Below, in pieces: positions 18,195-26,061 of a stretch of 64,000 bases of DNA. The notes under the pieces are model-generated. The model was given only the letters and a program-made list of their open reading frames with translations, was not told where the DNA came from and ran no database searches. A program made the position numbers and the translations under genes. Source of the stretch: Palsa-504 sp963808315 (lineage in GTDB: Bacteria; Actinomycetota; Actinomycetes; Streptosporangiales; Streptosporangiaceae); NCBI GenBank assembly GCA_963808315.1, contig CAWEFK010000033.1, positions 186,001 to 250,000 of the forward strand. Reading direction: 5' to 3'. Numbering within the stretch: position 1 is the stretch's first letter; each line of letters opens with the position of its first letter.

Positions 18195-19643
18195 GTGTCC
18201 AAGGTACTTACTTCCCTGCCCGTCGGCCGACGTGTCGGTATTGCCTTCTCCGGCGGCCTTGATACCTCCGTGGCGGTCGCGTGGATGCGCGAGAAGGGCG
18301 CCGTGCCGTGCACCTATACCGCCGACATCGGCCAGTACGACGAACCTGACATCGCCTCGGTGCCGGGCCGCGCCGCGGCCTACGGCGCGGAGACCGCCCG
18401 GCTGGTGGACTGCCGGTCCGCCCTGGTGGAGGAGGGACTCGCGGCCCTGGCCTGCGGGGCGTTCCATATCCGGTCGGGCGGCCGCGCGTACTTCAACACC
18501 ACTCCGCTCGGGCGGGCCGTCACCGGCACCCTGCTGGTGCGCGCGATGCTCGAGGACGACGTGCGGATCTGGGGAGACGGCTCCACCTTCAAGGGCAACG
18601 ATATCGAGCGGTTCTACCGTTACGGTCTGCTCGCTAACCCCTCGCTGCGGATCTACAAGCCGTGGCTGGACGCCGGTTTCGTCAGCGAACTCGGTGGCCG
18701 AACGGAAATGTCGCAGTGGCTGCTCGCCCGCGGCTTGCCCTACCGGGACAGCACTGAGAAGGCCTACTCCACCGACGCGAACATCTGGGGCGCGACGCAC
18801 GAGGCCAAGGTGCTCGAGCACCTCGATACCGGCATCGAGATTGTCGACCCGATCATGGGCGTGCGGTTCTGGGACCCCAGCATCGAGATACCCGCCGAGG
18901 ATGTCACGATCGGCTTCGAGCAGGGACGACCGGTGACCATCAACGGCAAGGAATTCACCTCCGCCGTCGACCTGGTGCTTGAGGCCAACGCCGTCGGCGG
19001 CCGGCACGGCTTGGGCATGTCCGACCAGATCGAGAACCGGGTCATCGAGGCCAAGAGCCGGGGCATCTACGAGGCGCCGGGGATGGCCTTGCTGCACGCG
19101 TCTTACGAGCGGCTGGTCAACGCGATCCACAACGAGGACACCGTGGCCAGCTACCACAACGAGGGACGACGGCTGGGCCGGCTGCTGTACGAAGGCCGCT
19201 GGCTGGATCCGCAGGCCCTGATGCTGCGCGAGTCGCTCCAGCGCTGGATCGGGACGGCGGTCACCGGCGAGGTGACGCTCCGGCTACGGCGCGGCGAGGA
19301 TTACTCCATCCTGAACACGACCGGGCCCGCGTTCAGCTATCACCCGGACAAGCTTTCCATGGAACGGACCGAGGACTCCGCCTTCGGGCCGACCGACCGC
19401 ATTGGCCAGCTGACGATGCGCAACCTCGACATCGCCGACTCGCGCGCCAAGCTCGAGCAGTACGCCAGCCTGGGCATCCTCGGCGGCCCGCATCCGGCGG
19501 TGACCGGCACCGCCTACTCGGCTCCGGCCGAGCTGATCGGCGCGATGCCCCGGGGCGGGGCAGAGGCAATCGCCTCCCGCGGGACCGTCACCGGCGACGA
19601 CGAGCTGCTCGACCGCGTCGCGATGGAATCCGGCACCGACTGA
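18195..19643 (+). CDS. argG: argininosuccinate synthase
   Basis: 482 residues, uninterrupted. It condenses citrulline and aspartate with ATP cleavage, the seventh step of arginine synthesis. The N-terminal P-loop-type motif is GIAFSGGLDTSVAVAWM, with later blocks YFNTTPLGRAVTGTLLVRAM, WGDGSTFKGNDIERFYRYG, GGRHGLGMSDQIENRVIEAK and RGIYEAPGMALLH. It resembles the E. coli-type, longer ArgG rather than the about 400-residue class usual in many actinomycetes, which may suggest transfer or a lineage trait. GTG 18195 is preferred: it matches the family start and lies 7 bases after the TATACT -10 element, so the mRNA may be leaderless (no ribosome-binding site is present). The other arg genes are not in the window. 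Confidence 0.93.
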   Translation: MSKVLTSLPVGRRVGIAFSGGLDTSVAVAWMREKGAVPCTYTADIGQYDEPDIASVPGRAAAYGAETARLVDCRSALVEEGLAALACGAFHIRSGGRAYFNTTPLGRAVTGTLLVRAMLEDDVRIWGDGSTFKGNDIERFYRYGLLANPSLRIYKPWLDAGFVSELGGRTEMSQWLLARGLPYRDSTEKAYSTDANIWGATHEAKVLEHLDTGIEIVDPIMGVRFWDPSIEIPAEDVTIGFEQGRPVTINGKEFTSAVDLVLEANAVGGRHGLGMSDQIENRVIEAKSRGIYEAPGMALLHASYERLVNAIHNEDTVASYHNEGRRLGRLLYEGRWLDPQALMLRESLQRWIGTAVTGEVTLRLRRGEDYSILNTTGPAFSYHPDKLSMERTEDSAFGPTDRIGQLTMRNLDIADSRAKLEQYASLGILGGPHPAVTGTAYSAPAELIGAMPRGGAEAIASRGTVTGDDELLDRVAMESGTD

Positions 19644-19646
19644 CCA

Positions 19647-19742
19647 TCCACGACAGGCTCCGTGCACGACAGGCTCCGTCCACGACGGGCTGAGTCCACG
19701 ACGGGCTGAGTCCACGACGGGCTGAGTCCACGACGGGTCGGC
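19647..19742. repeat. six tandem 16-bp units directly after argG
   Basis: Units begin at 19647, 19663, 19679, 19695, 19711 and 19727. The three central copies are identical (TCCACGACGGGCTGAG); the outer ones differ at one to five positions (TCCACGACAGGCTCCG, TGCACGACAGGCTCCG, TCCACGACGGGTCGGC). The 16-bp period is not a multiple of three, so it is not coding. It starts 3 bp after the argG stop. Confidence 0.85.
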
Positions 19743-20596
19743 CTGAGCTGACGGCGCGCGAAAGCATCCGCCGCTGCGGACACGCCGAGTGCGGGCCATG
19801 CCCCCGGTGATTCCCGAGCGCGGCAGCTTGCACACTGGCACCCGGCGTGACCCGACGTCCGGCGTGGGCGTCGCGGCGGGCGGCACCGGGAGCGGGAGCA
19901 AGCTCCGCTTGTAATAATCGAACAAAGATCTTGGTAAATTCAGGCTTTGTGAAGCATTTTGGGTATTATGATGCACAAAAGTCTCCATCAAGCCGAAATA
20001 CTCCACGTAAATTGGTAGCTGACTGACACGAGAGTGGTCCGGCGATGCGGACGGGACTAGGGATGACGCAGGGAGCCCACCAAGCCTGCCGTAGGTTGCG
20101 GACCACGCGAGGCTGGGTTTAGTTCCTCGGCCGGGTGACTGCGCGGCACCCTCGGGTAGGCACAAATCTTCCCGCAAGCCTCACTCCAGCCACGTACGTG
20201 CTGTGCAGTCACACGGGTCAGGGGATCTACCAGACGTCGGCATACCCGCCGTCGCGCTGGCGTGGCGCACCACCATCGCGCTGGCGTGGCGCACTGGGCG
20301 AGCCGCCAAGATCCGCGGGAAGTCGGGTATGCCCTAAAGATCCGTCAGCTGACCGATGTCTCTCACTGCAATTTGCACGAATATTTTCCCTGCAACAGGC
20401 ACCGGGATGCGTGGTAGCGCGCCCGGACCTTGGCAGAAGCGGCCACGCATCGTGGCCAGCGCTCCTCCGGAATTGATCAGGCCCACCCGCTGGGGAGCCG
20501 GTGACCGTGCTGGCGCCGGCCCGCATCCGCAGCGACGGTCGAAACGCGTCTGCGCCGGAGGTTTCCTGCCGACCCCGAGAAAGAGAGGGACCGCTA
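19743..20596. other. long intergenic region with an AT-rich island
   Basis: No supported gene in about 850 bp. From about 19905 to 20035 GC content falls sharply (for example AATTCAGGCTTTGTGAAGC), unlike the rest of the window. A small stem (CAAGC-TCC-GCTTG, 19899-19911) sits at its left edge. A 19-bp direct repeat follows at 20252-20294. The last 100 bp probably hold the promoter of the substrate-binding protein gene. Confidence 0.5.
20252..20294. repeat. 19-bp direct repeat, 24-bp period
   Basis: TCGCGCTGGCGTGGCGCAC occurs at 20252-20270 and again at 20276-20294, identical. The 24-bp period would keep a reading frame, but the open frame across it has no other protein-like features. Confidence 0.7.
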
Positions 20597-21649
20597 GTGA
20601 TACGCAGGTTCACGCGGGCCGTCCGGACCGCGGAGATAGTGGGCGCCGTGATAGTCATCGCCGTCTTGGCGATCCTGTTCGTGCCCAAGCTGGCCGGCGG
20701 CGGGAACGCTGCCGCACCCGCCATCGAACAGCCGGATCTGAACGTCGCGGTGGTACCCGCGATCGACTCGGCCGGCTTCTTCGTCGCTCTGCACGAGGGC
20801 CTGTTCGCGGCGCACGGCCTGCACGTCACCTTCGTGCCCGCCGTCAGCTCCGAGACGGTCATCAATGCACAGGCGCTCGACTTGCCGAGCGACCGGATCG
20901 ACATCTCCTGCGGCAACTACGTCAGCTACATCCAGGCGCAGGAAAACTACGACCAGGGCAGGCGGTCGGCCTCGGCCAGCGATTCCATGGTCGCCGCCGA
21001 CCTCGACATTTTCGCCGAGGGCTCGGTGATGACCCCGGGCGCCCAAGGTCTTTACGTGATGCCCGATTCGCACATCTCGACGCTGGCCGACCTGGAAGGC
21101 AGGACCATCGGCGTCAACGCGCCAGGGAACATCCTGTACCTGCTGGCCGCCTCCGCGCTGGCCGACCACGGACTGAATGTGTCCGGGGTGCATTTCGCCT
21201 ACTATCCGCTGCCCGCGATGGCCGGGATGCTCAAGGCCGGGAAGATCGCGGCGGCGATGCTGCCCGAACCGTTCGCCACCCAGGCTGAGGTGTCACTGGG
21301 CGCCACGCTGCTCACCGACGCGGACGCGGGCGCCACCTCCGCGTTCCCGGTCCAGGGCTGCGCCGTCACCCGGCAGTGGGAGGCGACGCACCCGGAGACG
21401 CTGGCCGCCTTCCGCGCCGCGTTCGAGCAGGGCCAGGCGATCGCGGACGACAGCCGGGGCGCCGTGGAACAGGCGATGGAGACGCTGCCCACGCCGTCCG
21501 GGGTGTCCGCGGAGATCGCGGCAATGGTCACACTGGACAGTTACCCGGTCGGGCCGGTCGACGCCGTACGCATCCAACGGGTCGCCGACGTGATGGAGCA
21601 ATTCCTTCACTTCCCCAACTTCAACACGCGAACGATGATCGGAGGCTAA
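20597..21649 (+). CDS. ABC transporter substrate-binding protein, SsuA/NMT1-THI5-like
   Basis: 350 residues from GTG 20597, with AGAGAGGGA immediately upstream. An N-terminal membrane segment (residues about 13-35, EIVGAVIVIAVLAILFVP) acts as uncleaved anchor or signal; there is no lipobox Cys. The mature part has the family order LNVAVVPAIDSAGFFVALHE, a GLFAAHGLHVTFVP strand, LADLEGRTIGVNAPGN and AGKIAAAMLPEPFATQAE. Relatives bind nitrate, sulfonates, taurine or pyrimidine precursors. No ABC permease or ATPase is adjacent, so it is an orphan here. Its stop overlaps the convergent helicase stop by 3 bp. Confidence 0.8.
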   Translation: MIRRFTRAVRTAEIVGAVIVIAVLAILFVPKLAGGGNAAAPAIEQPDLNVAVVPAIDSAGFFVALHEGLFAAHGLHVTFVPAVSSETVINAQALDLPSDRIDISCGNYVSYIQAQENYDQGRRSASASDSMVAADLDIFAEGSVMTPGAQGLYVMPDSHISTLADLEGRTIGVNAPGNILYLLAASALADHGLNVSGVHFAYYPLPAMAGMLKAGKIAAAMLPEPFATQAEVSLGATLLTDADAGATSAFPVQGCAVTRQWEATHPETLAAFRAAFEQGQAIADDSRGAVEQAMETLPTPSGVSAEIAAMVTLDSYPVGPVDAVRIQRVADVMEQFLHFPNFNTRTMIGG

Positions 21650-24600
21650 AGGAGGCGAAGCTGGCGGTCGGCGGGCTTGCGGGATCGCGGTGGGGTGGGC
21701 GGCCCGAAGAGCTCCGGATCGATGACCGCTAGGAAAGGGGATCGGCCGGCCGACTGCTCAGAGCCGTGGCGGATGCGGCGGCCGGCGCAGCTGAGCAGGA
21801 GCCTGGTCCGGGCTCTGGTCAGGGCGACGAAGAGGAGACGCCGTTCCTCGGCAACGTCGGTCTCCTCGGTGTCGGTCTGGGCGGAGCCGGGGAGGCGGAG
21901 CGGGAGCAGGCCCCGTTCGCAGCCGGCCAGGAAGACGACGTCGAACTCCAGGCCCTTGGCGGCGTGCAGGGTGAGCAGCGTGATCGCTTCGGCGCGGGAG
22001 TCCAGGGCGTCCGGCTCGGCACCCAGGGAAAGCTCGTTACGGAAGCGGTCCAGGTCGGTACCGCAGCGGCGAGCCAGCGGGGTAAGCAGTTCCCCGGCGG
22101 CGCGGATGTCGGTGACCGTGGCGTCGCGTTCGCCCCGGGTGGCGGCCAGGGCCCGGACGGCGGCTCGGAGCTGTTGCAGGGCATCACCGACGGAGGTCGG
22201 CGGGCTCGGCGGGCTCGGTGGGGACTCCAAGCGCATTTCGCGGATGATGTCGGGGACGCCGGCGCGGCGGGTGAGCAGGTCGTGGGAGCGCTTCTGGTAG
22301 GGCAGGCCGGCTCGGGTCAGGGCCTGCCCGAGGGAGGTGGCCTGGGCGTCGGTGCGGTACAGGACGGCGATGTCGGCCAGGCCGAGCTTGCCGAGGGCGT
22401 GGCCGTCGGCCCGGCCGCTGTCGAGGCTGTGGAAGGACGCACCACCCAGAAGCTGGTCGATGGTGGCGGCGATCCAGGCGGCCTCGGCGTGCTCGTCGGC
22501 CGCTTCGTGCAGGGTGACGACGGGGTCCTGGCCCGCGGGCGAGGGCTGGGCGGTACCGTCATCGGCGAGGCGGACCTTGCGGGCCGGGACCAGGGTGGTC
22601 GGGGCAATGGCCTGCATGGCGACGGTCACGATGGCGGGAGCGGAGCGGTAGTTCCTGGTGAGCTCGACCGTGGTCGCGCCGGGGAAATCGGCGGCGAACC
22701 GGGCGAAGATACCGACGTCGGCGCCGCGGAAACCATAGATGGACTGGTCCGGGTCGCCGATCGCGGTCAGGCCGGCGCCGTCGCCGGCGATGGCCCGCAG
22801 CATGGCGTACTGCACCGGGTCGATGTCCTGGTACTCGTCCACGCTGACCTGCGGCCAGCGGGCCCGCAGGGCGGCCGCGAGGGCGGGATCCTCGCCGAGC
22901 AGGGCCGCGGACAGCTCGACCAGGCTGTCGAAGTCGACCAGGTCGCGCGCGGCCAGGTACCGACGGAGGGCGTCCTTGGCGTCGGGGTCTTCGGCGGCGA
23001 GGAGCTTGCGGGCGGCGCGGTCGGAACCGGTTAGTTCGGTGGCGGCGGCGAGACGGGTGGCCTCGTCGGCCACGGTGAACTGGGCGGGCAGCCCCGCCGC
23101 GGCGTGGCACTCGCGAAGGATGCGCAGGCCCAGGCCGTGGAAGGTGGTGACGGTAGGCTCGCCGTTCTGGCTCGGGCACAGGGCGGCCAGGCGGTCGCGC
23201 AGCTCCTGGGCGGCGCGGCGGGTGAACGTGATGGCCAGGAAGTGGTCGGCCGGGATGCCGTGGTCGAGCACCTGGCAGGCGATGCGGTGGGTCAGGGTGC
23301 GGGTCTTACCGGTGCCGGGACCTGCGACGATAAGCAGCGGGCCGGGAGCGGTCGCGGCCGCATGCTGGTCGGGGTCCAGGCCGCCGAGCACTGACCCTGT
23401 GGCGGGGGTGGCCGACTGATGGGAGCGGGCCTGGTGGGGCTGCAGGGGCTGGTGGGGTTGGGGAGGTTTTGGGGATTGGAGGGGGTTTGGGGTTGGGGGT
23501 GAGAGATGGGGTAGGGCGAAGAGGGCGGGTTCGTTTAGCTCGGTGGGGTTAAAGAGGCGGATCGTGCCGTATTCGCCGTCGTAGCCGGCGTCCCGGATGA
23601 CCTCGCCGCGGCGCAGGCGGGCGAGGGCCTCGCCGAGCCGGGAGCCGCCGACCCGGCGCAGGTCGTCGAGCGGGATGTCGCGCAGGATGGTCAGCTCCGG
23701 GCCGAGGGCGTCGACCAGGCGGGCGACTTCGGCGCCGACCTTCTTGCTCTTCGGGCCGGGGCCCAGGATCTCGCTCATGATCTGGGGCAGCTGGACCAGG
23801 CTGGTGAAGCCGGCGCGGCCGGGCGGCCGGAAACCGGGCGGGCGATCGGCGAGCTCGGCCACCCGGTGCAGGACTCCGACGGTGAGGGGCTTGCCGCAGA
23901 CGGGGCAGGTCTTGTCGAGCTGGCGGGTCCGTTCGGGATCAAAACGGGTGTCGCACTTGCGGTGGCCATCCAGGTGGTACTTGCCCTCTTCGGGGAAGAA
24001 CTCGAGCGTGCCGTCCAGGCCATGGCCGGTTTCCAGGGCGCTGGCCATGGCGAAGTAGTCCAGGTCGGTGTCGAAGACGGTGGCCTCGCGGCCCAGCATC
24101 GGCGGGGAGTGCGCGTCGGAGTTGCTGACCAGGCGATAGCCGTCGAGCGAGGAGCAGGACCAGTTCATCGGCGGGTCCGAAGACAGGCCGGTCTCCACCG
24201 CGAAGATGTGATCGGCCAGGTCGGCGTAGCAGTCGCGGACCTGGTCGAAGCCGGACTTGGAACCGAGGACCGCGAACCACGGGGTCCACACGTGAGCCGG
24301 CACCAGGTAGCAGCCGGGGCCCGCGGCCAGAGTGATCTCGAGCAGGTCCCGAGAGTCGAGCCCCAGGATGGGGCGGCCGTCGGAGGCCAGGTTGCCGATC
24401 TTGGCCAGCGATTCGGTGATCCTGTCGGCGGCTTCGAAGCTCGGGGCGTACAGCAGATGATGAACCTTGCGGGTGCGGTCGTCGCGGCGGTAGATGGTGG
24501 AGATCTCGACCGAGAGCAGGAAGCGGACCGGGCCCGCGCACGAGCCCGGGGTGTCGCGGATCAGGCGTTGTTCCAGGTCCGGGCGGATACGGAACAGGCC

Positions 24601-24780
24601 GGGCTCGGCCGGGACGAGAGTTTCCCTGAGCTCGGCGGACCAGGCGGGGTGGGTGAAGTCGCCGGTGCCGAGCACGGTCAGGCCCTTGCGCCGGGCCCAC
24701 CAGGCCAGGTGCTCGATGTCGCAGTCCTTGCTGCAGGCGCGCGAGTACTTGGAGTGAATGTGGAGGTCGGCGATGAACAT
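21646..24780 (-). CDS. endonuclease Q-like PHP domain fused to a UvrD/PcrA-type helicase
   Basis: 1044 residues, no frame shift. Residues 1-325 are an endonuclease Q-type module: PHP metal ligands in IADLHIHSKYS (H7, H9), GTGDFTHP (D41, H44), SVEIS (E92), H107/H108, PAHVW (H163) and SNSDAHS (D222, H224), then a Cys zinc site (C276, CPVCG 292-296) leading into VGVLHRVAELADRPPG. EndoQ nicks DNA 5' of deaminated or abasic bases. A Pro/Gln-rich linker (about 420-465) joins an SF1A helicase: GPGTGKT (487-493), VSVDEYQD (646-652), GDPDQSIYGFRG (675-686), ELTRNYRS, TLHAAKGLEFDVVFL and RLLFVALTRAR. The fusion suggests nick-then-unwind repair of deaminated DNA in one polypeptide. Start ATG 24780. Confidence 0.88.
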   Translation of the reverse strand: MFIADLHIHSKYSRACSKDCDIEHLAWWARRKGLTVLGTGDFTHPAWSAELRETLVPAEPGLFRIRPDLEQRLIRDTPGSCAGPVRFLLSVEISTIYRRDDRTRKVHHLLYAPSFEAADRITESLAKIGNLASDGRPILGLDSRDLLEITLAAGPGCYLVPAHVWTPWFAVLGSKSGFDQVRDCYADLADHIFAVETGLSSDPPMNWSCSSLDGYRLVSNSDAHSPPMLGREATVFDTDLDYFAMASALETGHGLDGTLEFFPEEGKYHLDGHRKCDTRFDPERTRQLDKTCPVCGKPLTVGVLHRVAELADRPPGFRPPGRAGFTSLVQLPQIMSEILGPGPKSKKVGAEVARLVDALGPELTILRDIPLDDLRRVGGSRLGEALARLRRGEVIRDAGYDGEYGTIRLFNPTELNEPALFALPHLSPPTPNPLQSPKPPQPHQPLQPHQARSHQSATPATGSVLGGLDPDQHAAATAPGPLLIVAGPGTGKTRTLTHRIACQVLDHGIPADHFLAITFTRRAAQELRDRLAALCPSQNGEPTVTTFHGLGLRILRECHAAAGLPAQFTVADEATRLAAATELTGSDRAARKLLAAEDPDAKDALRRYLAARDLVDFDSLVELSAALLGEDPALAAALRARWPQVSVDEYQDIDPVQYAMLRAIAGDGAGLTAIGDPDQSIYGFRGADVGIFARFAADFPGATTVELTRNYRSAPAIVTVAMQAIAPTTLVPARKVRLADDGTAQPSPAGQDPVVTLHEAADEHAEAAWIAATIDQLLGGASFHSLDSGRADGHALGKLGLADIAVLYRTDAQATSLGQALTRAGLPYQKRSHDLLTRRAGVPDIIREMRLESPPSPPSPPTSVGDALQQLRAAVRALAATRGERDATVTDIRAAGELLTPLARRCGTDLDRFRNELSLGAEPDALDSRAEAITLLTLHAAKGLEFDVVFLAGCERGLLPLRLPGSAQTDTEETDVAEERRLLFVALTRARTRLLLSCAGRRIRHGSEQSAGRSPFLAVIDPELFGPPTPPRSRKPADRQLRLL

Positions 24781-24858
24781 GGCGGGCTTACGATACCGGT
24801 CGGCGGCACCGCGCCTTAGGCGTTCTGGTCATCGCCTGAGGAACGCAGGCCGTCGAGT

Positions 24859-25047
24859 GCGGTCGCGTTCGTCGTCCGCCACCCCGCGGTCACCTCCGCG
24901 ATCATCGGCCCGCGCACCATGGAATACCTGGACGGCTGCCGCATCGACCAGATCGTCCCCCCGGCCGTGACGGTCAACGTCGCCGACAACATGTGGGAGG
25001 TCGGGACGACGGCGCTTGACGCCGCATCCCGCCGCCGGGTCCCTTAA
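24859..25047 (+). pseudogene. C-terminal remnant of an aldo/keto reductase
   Basis: The frame ending in TAA at 25047 reads AVAFVVRHPAVTSAIIGPRT then MEYLDGCRIDQIVPP, the C-terminal signature of AKR family proteins, where the SAIIGPRT segment binds the NADPH phosphate. Nothing upstream encodes the TIM barrel, and about 15 residues normally between MEYLDG and RIDQIVPP are missing. This is a decayed fragment lying between the helicase and the MBL-fold gene. Confidence 0.7.
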
Positions 25048-25685
25048 AGCTCCAGGGTGGTGCCGGGTTCTAGGCGGCTGACCTCGGCGTGGCTGGGAGC
25101 GGCGGCTAGGGACATCATCCTGGTCATCAGGGCCAGGCCCGGGTCGTTCAGAATGGCGTCGTGGATGGCGTAGGCCCGGGGCGGCGCGACGGCGCGGAAG
25201 TAGTCGATCATGTCGCCGGCCTTCAGCCACGGGGCGCTGATCGGCAGCAGGAGGGTCGAGACGGGGTCCTCGGGAACGGTAAACGAGTCGCCGGGATGGA
25301 ACAGGACGCCGTCGATCATGAAGCAGGTGTTCTCGACGAGCGGGATGTCCCGGTGGATGAGCGCGTGCTTCTCGCCGTAGACGTGGATGTCGAAGCCGGC
25401 GACATTCGGGGTGTCGCCGTGGCGGACCGGGTGGACTCGGGCGCCGAAGTCCTCGAACTGGCCGGTGACGGCGGGGGTAGCCCAGAGGGTGAGGCCGGGG
25501 TCGCTGCTGAGCGCGGCGCGTACCGCGTCGGCGTCCAGGTGATCGGGGTGCTCGTGGGTGACCAGGACGGCGGTGGCGTCGGTGAGGGCGGCGGAGGCGT
25601 CAGTGAAGGTGCCGGGGTCGATGACCAGCGTGGCGCCGTTCTTCTCGAGCCGGATGCACGAATGGCCGAGCTTGGTGAACTGCAT
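25044..25685 (-). CDS. MBL-fold metallo-hydrolase (UlaG-like)
   Basis: 213 residues from ATG 25685. It opens with FTKLGHSCIRLEKNGATLVI, carries the metal motif VLVTHEHPDHLDAD, a VRHGDTP loop, GVLFHPGDSF (the later Asp/His metal region) and a terminal His in RAYAIHDA. The family contains L-ascorbate-6-phosphate lactonase-like and other small-molecule hydrolases; the substrate is unknown. The stop lies inside the last codons of the aldo/keto-reductase remnant on the other strand. Confidence 0.8.
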   Translation of the reverse strand: MQFTKLGHSCIRLEKNGATLVIDPGTFTDASAALTDATAVLVTHEHPDHLDADAVRAALSSDPGLTLWATPAVTGQFEDFGARVHPVRHGDTPNVAGFDIHVYGEKHALIHRDIPLVENTCFMIDGVLFHPGDSFTVPEDPVSTLLLPISAPWLKAGDMIDYFRAVAPPRAYAIHDAILNDPGLALMTRMMSLAAAPSHAEVSRLEPGTTLEL

Positions 25686-25792
25686 GGCTAGCCTCCTGGG
25701 GGAGGTGGTGGAGCTTCGCGGACGCCTCGCGGTCTTGGGCCGGGTTTTCCACGATACAGGTGGTGGCTGTGGGGCGGATGGGAGGGCTGTGG

Positions 25793-26061
25793 CTAGCCGT
25801 TGCTCGGGTTGGTCACTGTGGCCTTGATGCGGTCGACGATCTGGTTGGCCTCAGCCTCAGTAATCTCGATGAACTCGTTTTGAAGGTCGCCTCGCTCGGC
25901 GGCAATGAGTGTCTGGAGCTGAATTCCCAGCGGAGCTTCCGAGTGAATACTTCGTCGGACCGGCCGCCATCTTCTGTATAGGTACGCCGGAATACACCTG
26001 CGGGCCGCTCACGGCTGCTCAGGTCGTCCACGACAGCGTAATATGTGACCTCATCTGGCAT
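25793..26061 (-). CDS. probable immunity or antitoxin protein for the RelA/SpoT-like gene, one frame shift
   Basis: About 89 residues once a single missing base near 25915 is allowed for. The first frame reads MPDEVTYYAVVDDLSSRERP, AGVFRRTYTEDGGRSDEVFT and RKLRWEFSS; the next frame continues TLIAAERGDLQNEFIEITEA then EANQIVDRIKATVTN and stops at 25793. It is small, acidic and soluble-looking, with no known domain I can name. ATG 26061 has GAGAGG five bases upstream and lies 11 bp inside the toxin-like gene, so translation is coupled to it. Position, size and overlap are those of immunity genes; this is inference from context. Confidence 0.65.

Noticed and set aside
19647..19742. CRISPR array
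   Set aside because: Direct 16-bp tandem units without spacers, and no cas genes in the window.
20135..20476. Open frame across the direct repeat upstream of the substrate-binding protein
   Set aside because: No protein-like composition outside the repeated PPSRWRGA, no ribosome-binding site.
21766..23034. 422-codon open frame antisense to the helicase
   Set aside because: Low-complexity Gly/Val/Gln/Asp-rich shadow of a conserved helicase.
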